DNA of 64,000 bases from Sphagnum compactum (Eukaryota > Bryophyta > Sphagnopsida > Sphagnales), in assembly GCA_965153455.1 (NCBI GenBank), contig OZ234503.1, positions 1,116,001 through 1,180,000 on the forward strand. The letters are read 5' to 3'. The notes beneath the pieces were generated by a model. That model made no database searches, was not told the origin of the DNA, and saw nothing but the letters and a program-made list of their open reading frames with translations. Each line of letters begins with the position of its first letter. Positions within the stretch are counted from its first letter, which is position 1. Positions 50,701 to 59,146 of this stretch are shown here, piece after piece. Made by a program: the position numbers and the translations under genes.

Positions 50701-51690
50701 CTAATAATCATGATGAACCACATTCATAAAAATTAGATGCCCAAGGAAATTGCCACAAGCTTGCATGATCTAATCATTGTAGGAGTTGCAAAGTAAAGCA
50801 TAGATGCACAAATCTAATGGGTTGCCCATGATGTTCATAACTCGCTCCATTCGCACTTTCACTATCTAATTATACTTGGTATAGATTGTCATTTTGCAAA
50901 AGGTTTCCAAGACCCATACTAATGTGATGAAAACATACATGATGAAACCCTAAAGTGAATAGAATAGCGTCGTCACATTGTCGACAGTAGAAAACATGTT
51001 TTTTGGTGGTTGATGGTGATGTGAAGGTAAGTTTTTTGTTGTTGTGGCTATTTTCTACACAATTTGTTTGTTTGCAGGTTATGTGCATTACGAATTTTTA
51101 TTTTCAATAGTGCCTAATGTGTTGCTATGTTTTCGTTGGATGCATTTCCAGTGGTGTGGCTTTGGTTATGTGCACGCCTTGATTGACATTGACCAAAAAC
51201 CTGGAGATGAAGTTGAAGATAAGAAAAAGAGTTGCTAAGGGGGAAGGGACCTTCTTCTTTAGCAAGTTTCAACAATTTGTTGGGAGATAAGTTACATTAT
51301 GGTTTCTCATGTGTGCCATTCTAGGAAGAGTGTTTTTTTGTACAATTACTTTCTATTTAGAGGTGATGAAATATCTGTTATGCCATGTGCCTCAATAGAC
51401 AAGAGTTAATTGTAGAAACAAACTTAGTGATTGATGACTAAGGAATGATGACAAACTTTAGGGATTTCAAGAGTGGTGTTTCTGGCTTCTCAATTTGTAT
51501 GTGTGGGTGTCTTTGTGTTTAGTTTGTATGTAGTAGTTCTTTGTCTCTAAAGAGCGCACCTTCAATAATGGGTGCTTTGAACTTTGAACCCTCACCCACC
51601 TTAGTATATATGAGTATCACTTGGGTAACTAAAAGAATTGATACTTGGTTGGTTGGTATGGACCACTGTTGGATGGATATTACCTTTTTG
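47741..51690. other. Intergenic, no gene recognised
   Basis: At about 47955-48150 GAACC and GGTTC-like words recur in both orientations, which may belong to the hAT 3' terminal region. A three-unit telomere-like CCCTAAA stretch lies near 48994-49015. Minus-strand pieces near 49150-49380 are rich in Met and Gln (QQHMMQYMMGMEME) and may come from another decayed element, but I cannot assign it. Confidence 0.45.
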
Positions 51691-52176
51691 TGATACCCCT
51701 CGAATAAGGATATCCAATTAGGACTTTCTATGAATATTGGATATCAATTTTTTTTTTAAAAAAATTCAAATATTTGGATCGGATATCATATTTGAATTTT
51801 TTTATCTAACCCATATATCAATGTGTTGAATATCAATCATTAATTATTAATCGAATATTATTATCAGATATGATATACCCCAATTGCACATATTTTATTT
51901 TTAACTAAAATAACCAAAAAAAATTGAAAATTAAAATTTTAAAAAATGCCATCAATAGTACACAATATAGAAAGTCGTTTACATGTCCTTAATCTCATCT
52001 CTATCAAAAACAAATTTCATCTCAACACTTTATATTGTCTCCCTCCATTCCTAGCTGTTAGGTTTAGGGTTGCAGCAACTAAAACTACAGCTAGCTGCAA
52101 ACTTACTAACCTAAAACTTAATCCAATCCCTAACCTAAACTAACACCTGAACCCTAAAAACCTAACTTGATATTTG

Positions 52177-52209
52177 TATCCGGGCTGGATTTGATATCCA
52201 GCCCGGATA
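52177..52209. repeat. Perfect 14-bp inverted repeat (hairpin)
   Basis: TATCCGGGCTGGAT (52177-52190) pairs perfectly with ATCCAGCCCGGATA (52196-52209) around a five-base loop. GC content in the stem is above that of the surroundings. It lies far from any recognised gene end, so a role as a terminator is not suggested. Confidence 0.9.
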
Positions 52210-52365
52210 TCAGAAATCCTGATATTTATGATGGCTCCTCAATATCAGAAATGCAAATATCACAAAAAGTCATATCTGAAAGTCTGGATATCATCTAAGG
52301 CAGGGCGGATATCCAGATTTTCCGATATCTGCCCAAAACTGGTAACTGGCAAGAGTACACCAGCC

Positions 52366-52409
52366 ATTGGATATAGTCTCGGTGCTCCCATGCCGAGACT
52401 ATATCCAAT
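52366..52409. repeat. Perfect 17-bp inverted repeat (hairpin)
   Basis: ATTGGATATAGTCTCGG (52366-52382) pairs perfectly with CCGAGACTATATCCAAT (52393-52409) around a ten-base loop. Weaker pairing continues outward (ACCAGCC with a GGT-ending flank). Confidence 0.9.
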
Positions 52410-52605
52410 CACCGGTGGCCTCGAGCCAATTACAGGACATAATCAACAGGGAAGGCAAATCGAGCTGATGGTTATCTCTCATAACCAACCCTCTTCACAG
52501 ACAGAAAAGGGCCCTTCATGGATGAAAACTAGATTACTTCATGTACATTCAAGACTTCATTGAAGATATAAGGTTATCAGAAAATAACACTCATCTTTTT
52601 AAGGA

Positions 52606-52755
52606 CGAATCAGAATGCAACACGTCAGCAAGATTTCACCTTCCCATTGATTATGTTCTTCAATACTAGTAGTATACATATGGATGAATCAGAATGCAAC
52701 ATGTCAGCAAGATTCGCCTTCGGGTAATTGATCATATTCTTCTTTTGAACAATAC
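52606..52755. repeat. 79-bp tandem duplication
   Basis: A segment beginning GAATCAGAATGCAACA and containing GTCAGCAAGATT starts at 52607 and again at 52686. The copies also share a TTGAT...TATTCTTC stretch toward their ends. Confidence 0.8.
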
Positions 52756-54384
52756 CAATATATATATATATATATATTACATATAGTAAAGGAAGAATGA
52801 AGCTTCCCCTGAATCCGTCCGTCCCGTCATCCATCCATGGATGACATCATACAGGGAAGAAAACCCTGGCAGAAATAAATAACCCCCCCCCCCCGCGTAT
52901 GTGTCGCCTGTCTAAGAAAGGCATGCCCGGCCCCAGGGGGGTCTGATACCAATATCAGACCAAAAGGGCCAAAATACACCCTGACGTGCACCTAGAAAAC
53001 CTGAAAATTGCAATTCCAATTCAGGCAAGTAGTTTCATTTTCCCTCCCTCTTGAGTTCCCTCTTTAATTGTTGTTGTTTTTGTTTTCTTGCAATCAAGTT
53101 TGGCAGCCTATCTATCATTTGACAAAGAATCTTATTTAGGTGGAGCTGAGGGGCCATTATTTGTTTTTGAGAAAGCTTCACACCGAGGGTAAATTATCCT
53201 CCGTCAAGCAAAGCACAAGCAGATTTCACAAGAATTTTTTTTAAATAATTAAAAAATAAAGATGGGTAGTTTTAAAAATTGAAATGCCCTAACCTTTGTA
53301 AAAAACAGATTCCGCTTGATAATGTGCCCTCCAGATACACTAAAACAAGTGCTTTACAAATTTGAGACCATTTATTATTGGTTAAAGTGAACCAACAGCC
53401 AGCAGCACACACCACAAAGGTGGGATGGATGATGGTCACAAGCAGTGCAAACATCAAGATTTTCAGCGGGCAGGGTCCCAATGAATACATGCGGAATGTG
53501 GTATATAGAGAGGTTTTGGAAATGTAGTTTGTAGTTGTAATTTTTTAATATGTACCTTCATATACACACACCTGTGCATTAGGCACGGGGTTCAAACTAG
53601 TATATATATATATATATACATGTACTATGTAGCCAAGTTTCAGACTATATATACTGGGTGCTTACAACACTGATCCAGACACTACTACTACTAGTGTTGT
53701 TGTTGTTGTTGTTGCTGTGTTGTTGTTATCCTTGTTGCAAGCTGCTTCCCCCTGGCCTGCTTCCTCATCAGACTCCATCTTTCAGACAAGAGCTGTTTTG
53801 CGTTCTGAGATTATATAGTTCATTCCTCTTCGAGGCTTTAGACTGATTTTGCTGACAATTTAGCTGAAGCTGGGAGATTTTTCTGCTTCCATAAGACTTA
53901 TATAAAAGTCCTGATCGACAAAGAATAAAAGTCCTTGTGAGAAGATTTTTGTGTGTGTTTGTGTGTTTTGTGTGTTTCCTAGTCTTGAAACTTGTGTCCA
54001 GAGTCCTGACCTGTGTGACCTTGGTGGGTTCGGTCTAAACTTTGAACAGCAGCAGTAGCATGCTTCTTGCATGCATGCAGGAATGAAATCAGCAGATGAC
54101 AACAACAACAACAACACCACCCACAAAGGGATTTGAACACCCATCATCATCCACTGAAATTATGTCTTTACAAATGTTGAGCATGTTGAATTTTATTTTT
54201 CTTACTAGTAGTAGTGGTGGTCCAGATCTGTGAGTCCGTCTTACTCATGATGGGCTTTGCAAGCTCTCTGGAATCTTGTTTTTTGGGGTCCCAGGATTAT
54301 AGACTATAGTCTTATGTTGCAGGCGGCACAGACAGAAAGTCTTCCAATTCTGCAGAGAATTCTAGTGGTACAGTAGCTGCTGCA
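52756..54384. other. Upstream region of the patatin-like gene
   Basis: TA microsatellites lie at about 52757-52778 and 53600-53620, and a C run lies near 52885. At 53308-53345 a segment (ATTCCGCTT...AATGTG...TCC.GATACACTA) resembles one at 35091-35132. A TATATATA at 53646-53653 is a candidate TATA box for the patatin-like gene. Pyrimidine- and GTT-rich leader sequence follows. The frame of the gene stays open upstream of its first ATG back to 54310, with a possible splice acceptor at 54321-54322, so an upstream coding exon is possible. Confidence 0.45.
53646..53653 (+). promoter_or_regulatory. Candidate TATA box of the patatin-like gene
   Basis: TATATATA precedes a leader of about 700 nt. 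Several TA-rich runs occur nearby, so specificity is low. Confidence 0.3.
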
Positions 54385-57300
54385 ATGCTGGAGGGATTCG
54401 TGAAAGAGAAACCCAAAGGGACGCTAGGAAAGCGTATCACAGTCCTGAGTATTGATGGCGGTGGTGTGCGAGGCCTCGTCCCTCTCGTCATTCTCATTGA
54501 GCTCGAAGCCATACTACAGGCAAGCAATCTTGCATAAAGCAAATCCTGACCTTGTCAAGCTCAGATCTATGCTGAGCAGACTGTAAGCTTTCCCACAAGT
54601 CTAGCTGCAGCTGTTCTAAGTTGTGTCTGATGATTCCTTCCCAGAGCTCTCAGGATTCTGATCATCATCCCAGCAAGCAAGCAACATGCAGCAGTTAGTA
54701 ACTGCAGATGATCTTCTTCTTCGTCTTCATCTTCTTCTTTCTCAGCAAGATTTTCAAGCTGAGGGTTGTTGAAGAAAGTTCTGGTCTTGAGAGGGATTGG
54801 GTGTTCAAAGGGGACTTGGTTGTTGGCTGTGTGAATTGGGAAAACGTTGTTGTGTACAGAGACTGGATGGAGCAGAGAGAAGATTGGTGGACTACTTTGA
54901 TATGGTTGCAGGGACAAGCACAGGAGGTGTGATCACAGGCTTGATCACAACTCCTGGCTCAGAAGATGTTCCCACTCGTCCTCTCTTCACTGCCACACAA
55001 GTCTTCAACTTCTATGACAGACATGCAACCACGCTGCTCCCACAAACCAGCACGTAAGTCTTCTTAAAAAACAAGAAACACCCAACTCCTCCTCCTGAGT
55101 CCTCCTGCTGCCTGCCTGCATCTCTCTCTCTGTGCAGTTCTACAAGAAGAAAAGACTCATGATCAATCAATCCTCAGAAGTCTGCACTACAAGACTCAAT
55201 CAGTCCATGATGAATGCATGATTGATTTGTGATCTTCTTCTTTTCCTTGTTTGAACTCATTTGTGTGAAACTGTCTGAGTACTTTGATTCTTGAAAACTT
55301 AGATTCTTCAAATTGGGTGGGGGTGGATGCTGCTGCAGATGTGATTGTAGAACACCCAGGTGTAGAGCCAATGACCTGGATAGGTTGCTAAACAGGACTT
55401 TTGGTAGCTTCCCACATCTGTCCAGTACTATCACCTCTGTCCTCATCCCATCTTTCGACATCAGAATCCAGGAACCTATCTTGTTCTCCTCATGGCAGGC
55501 ATGTACACCTCTCTCTCTCTCTCTCTCTCTCTCTCGTTTTTGCTGCAACAGTTTCAGACACATCCTGTTTGTTTTTCCGACAACAGTGCTTTCACAAACA
55601 TATACATGAATCATCCTGTTTTTCCCACAACACAAGTTCAGACGACACATCTCCTTTTTTTTCGTCTCAACTCTTTCAGACACATTTAAATGCAACAATC
55701 CAGTGGGAGAAATCTTAGGTTCCAGATGCTGTCAAGAGGACATTTCAACTGGGCTTTTCATCTGAATGATCCTGATGCTAAAAGAACTATGATGTGGGTT
55801 TTTGGACCATGGAACCAGGCAAACCGAGACCCAATTGATAATGCACCTGTGGAGCTTGTGTGTCAGGCTACATCAGCATCTCCCACATACTTCCCTCCTG
55901 TGGAATTCACCCTCACAGATACCAGGAAAGAACCTCATCGTGCAAAAACGTTCAGCCTGATTGATGGTTCCCTGGCGATCAACAATCCAGTTTGTAACTT
56001 CTCCTTCACACTGGCCTTTTTTCTTTTCCTTTGAAGCTAAATTCCCTCTTGCATTTGCATCATCACTTGTAATGAGTCTGAGATCATATGGTGCCGCTTG
56101 GCCCTGAGCTTTCTACCAATAGATTGTTCACCAAATAGATCTAGAGCTTGGTGTTTGTGTTTTTCAGCCTTGATCATCTTGTTCTTCTTCATCTCATCCT
56201 TTTCTTCTAGCTAGCTGGATGTGGGTTCTGGCAAGCTTGGAGTTCTCTAGAAAATCTCTTTTGTCAAAGCTGATCACATAACTTCCCAATCTGATAAAAA
56301 GAACTGGCAATATGGTGATTGCCAGACTGGTGTGGCAATTACACAAGCGATCAAGGAAGTGCAAACAGATAGTGCCAAAGGAAGAGTGAAGTATAAGGTT
56401 TGTATTCCAATGAGTCCAAGTTTTCCTTGAGACGCAAGTTGTTTTTTGAGAGTTAAATCTCTTGCAATCAAGGAAGTGCAATCAATCAGGGGGTAGACTC
56501 AGCACAGGAAGAATGAGGTATTATGGTTTGTATCCTAGTGGGTCCTTAATTTCCTTGAGCAAATTTGTTGCTTTTTTGAGAGTTGAATGTCTTGCAAGAT
56601 GATCGATAGTAGTAGTGCACATAGTGACTGGCCCATAAAGTCCTATGATGCTTTCTGCTTTCGAGAATTTGTAATGTTTTCATGGGGTGATTACCGAGCT
56701 TTGAGAATTCTTCTTCTTGTCAAACAGAACATCTGAAAGCTCTATGTGGGTTGGTTTTCTTTTTTGGGTTTTCCACAGAGCTTCAGTGATCTTTTAGTGC
56801 TGTCACTGGGAACAGGACAGCATCCAATGGGCCACTCTGCAAGGGAAGCAACCAGATGGAGTCTGATAGGATGCCCCAAAGCTCCCTGGGTTGACAGTGT
56901 GTTGAATGCAACTGCAGATATGGTGGACTTAAATATCTCCCTACTGTTCCAGTCTGAGAACGCTGGTGCCAATTACCTCCGAATTCAGGTAACCCATCTT
57001 CTTCATTCTGTTTTGTGAAACACATTTCTTCTCCCTAAACCCTCCTGCATTTTCAAGCCTTGAAGTCTGTATTTACTGAGCTGTGTTGAGCTGCTTAATT
57101 TTGCAGACTGACAGGCTGACGGGAAGTTTTGCATCAATAGACACCTGTGGACATGAGCACTTGTCAAAGGTGACTGCTCTAGGGATGCAACTCCTTGATG
57201 AGCCAGTCATGCAACGTGACTTCAAGACTGGGAAGCTTGTTCCTGTCGCCGATGGTGTAACCAACCGAGAAGCGCTTTACAGGTAGCTCCTGAACATTTT

Positions 57301-59146
57301 TTTGCTGAGTTTTATGATGTCCCACTTGTTTATTTCTGATCATCAAACATGTCCTGAAGAACCTTGTCAACCATTACCATCATGAAGAAGAAGTTGGTCC
57401 TTTTAGAGGCAAATATATATGTGTTTTGTCGAACAGGGCGAATCTGGCCAGTGCCCAGCCATCTCAACACAAAGCATTTTTGGGCACAAGTTCCACTAGA
57501 TGCATGATGCTAGTGTAGGGTAATGCCCTTGGTTGCGGGCATAATGGCCAAGGGTATTACTAGAATAAGGGCCTGCATGAGGTGGGCCTGATTCTGGTAA
57601 TGCCCACAGCCAAGGGCATTACATTACATGGTGTAAAAATTGACAATTTTTAATTTCTTAAAAAAAAACCTCCTATGATACCCAATGAATACACTTTGTT
57701 GGCGAACATAAGTTATTTAACTTTTCTCATGCTGAGTTGGAACTCATTTGAATGCTGGCTGACAGATTTGCTAGGTGGTTGTCACAGGAGCGGAAAGAAC
57801 GTTTAGCTCCTCCTCCTCCTAAACCTAAACCTAAACCTCCTAAGCCTCCTTCCCCTCCTCCTAAGCCTCCAACCCCTCCTCCTAAACCTCCTACACCTCC
57901 TCCTAAGCCTCCAACCCCTCCTCCCAAACCTCCTACACCTCCTCCTAAGCCTCCAACCCCTCCTCCTAAGCCTCCAACCCCTCCTCCTAAACCTCCTACA
58001 CCTCCTCCTAAGCCTCCAACCCCTCCTCCTAAACCTCCTACACCTCCTCCTAAGCCTTGCCCTAAGCCTTGCCCTGATCCTCCTCCTTGTTGTTGCCCCT
58101 ATCCTTGTCCCTGGCATTGCTTCTATCCTTTTCCTTGGCATTGCCCCCCTCCTCCTCCTCCTCCTCCTCCCCCCCCTCTCCCTCCTCCTAATCCTCCTTG
58201 TCGTTGCCATTGCCTTCCTTGTCATTGCCACATTCCTCCTCCTTCCCCGCCTCCTTCCCCTCCTCCTCATCCTCGCCCTAATCCTCGTCCTTGTCGTTGT
58301 CGCCGTTTTCCTTGTCATTGCCACACACCTCCTCGTCCTTCCTCTCCTCCTTCCCCTCCTCCTCGTCCTCGCCCTAATCCTCATCCTTGTCGTTGTCGTC
58401 GTTGTCCTTGTCATTGTCGCCGTTCTCCTCCCCCTTCCCCTCCTCCTCCTCCTCCTCCTTCCCCTCCTCCTCACCCTGATCCTCCTCCTTGTCGTTGCCC
58501 TGGTCCTCCTTGTTATTGTCGACCTTCTCGTCTTCCCATGCCTATTCCTACTCCATATTTTTATTACCCAGGTTCATTCTACTTGAATGAGAATCCTTAT
58601 GAACCTAGATATTACTCTGCAAATTACACAAGTACTCCTACTGGTCCATATGTTCTAACCCAATATGAGACTTCCTTGAATAGATCTGAATCCCATGCAC
58701 AAGCTCCAATTGAATCCACTTTCTCTACATCCCCATGTGCAATGTCTTCTACATATAAATATCCCCATTCTCACCCCTTAGATCCCATGTACTATGCATC
58801 TATGTATGAAACTCAATATAATCCCTTATCTTCTTATGCATCTATGGAGGAAACTCAATCTAGTTCCTCATCCCCATATGCATTGTCTACATATGAATAT
58901 TCCCATAATTTTCACAACCCACGTACCATGTACTATGCATCTATGGAGGAAGCTCTATCTAGTTCCTCATCTTATGCAGATGAAACAGAAGAAACTCAAT
59001 CTAGTTCCTTATCTCCATATAATTTTGAACCTACATTCAACAACCATTTCTCTAGCAACAATGACCATCAATCCTTCTCAATGCCCTCCAACCCACAACT
59101 TGGAAGCTCATCAACACTTCTTGATTTCTTCAGGTTGTTATCTTAG
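54385..59146 (+). CDS. Patatin-like phospholipase with a ~445-aa Pro/Cys/Tyr-rich C-terminal extension (8 exons, 863 aa)
   Basis: Inferred exons are 54385-54519, 54860-55053, 55339-55498, 55726-55989, 56326-56397, 56779-56988, 57107-57282 and 57766-59146. The frame is kept throughout. Introns 1 and 3 need GC-AG splicing; the rest are GT-AG. Patatin-like proteins hydrolyse lipid acyl groups with a Ser-Asp dyad. Visible are the oxyanion loop DGGGVRG (24-30), nucleophile elbow GTSTG with Ser65, ATSASPTYFPP, and the catalytic Asp243 in IDGS where DGG/DGA is usual. LSLGTG and an FARWLSQERKERL segment close the family domain at about residue 417. The same exon then continues without a stop through PTPPPKP repeats, four Cys clusters (starting at Cys549, 580, 612 and 646) and a Tyr/Ser/Glu repeat block to residue 863. 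No signal peptide is seen, so a cytosolic location is likely. The tail is unlike any patatin tail I know. Confidence 0.88.
55507..55534. repeat. (TC)n microsatellite at the start of intron 3
   Basis: A TC run begins about eight bases after the inferred GC donor at 55499-55500. Open frames that cross it are not exons. Confidence 0.85.
56348..56600. repeat. ~118-bp duplication of exon 5 and its donor side
   Basis: The segment at about 56350-56466 (the end of exon 5 plus the start of intron 5) recurs at about 56468-56598. Both copies begin ATCAAGGAAGTGCAA, pass through GGTTTGTAT, TTCCTTGAG and GAGAGTT, and end with a TCTTGCA block. The second copy has diverged in the part matching the exon. Confidence 0.85.
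57515..57645. repeat. Dispersed repeat family R1, copy in intron 7 of the patatin-like gene
   Basis: This copy has AAGGGCCTGCATGAGG, TGGTAATGCCC, CCAAGGGCATTAC and GGTGTAAAAA. Its outer parts are self-complementary: GGTAATGCCCTTGG with CCAAGGGTATTAC. It lies just before the exon that encodes the repetitive tail. Confidence 0.7.
57830..58065 (+). repeat. Coding 21/42-bp repeat for PTPPPKP heptads
   Basis: A 21-bp unit encodes PTPPPKP. Two codon variants (CCAACC...AAGCCT and CCTACA...AAACCT) alternate over much of the array, giving a 42-bp higher-order repeat. This pattern points to expansion in two-unit blocks. The frame stays open throughout. Confidence 0.9.

Larger units (their letters stand above)
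51690..52410. repeat. GGATATC-rich, palindrome-dense tract
   Basis: The word GGATAT or its complement ATATCC occurs many times in both orientations, and the tract includes two perfect hairpins (52177-52209 and 52366-52409). The middle (51890-52160) is AT-rich with CCTAAAC-like words. This pattern suggests one or more nested foldback elements. No coding capacity is seen. Confidence 0.6.

Noticed and set aside
57803-58474. 223-codon Arg-rich minus-strand frame opposite the patatin tail
   Set aside because: It is the complement of the CCT-rich proline repeats, read as AGG arginine codons. The plus-strand frame joins in phase to seven upstream exons.
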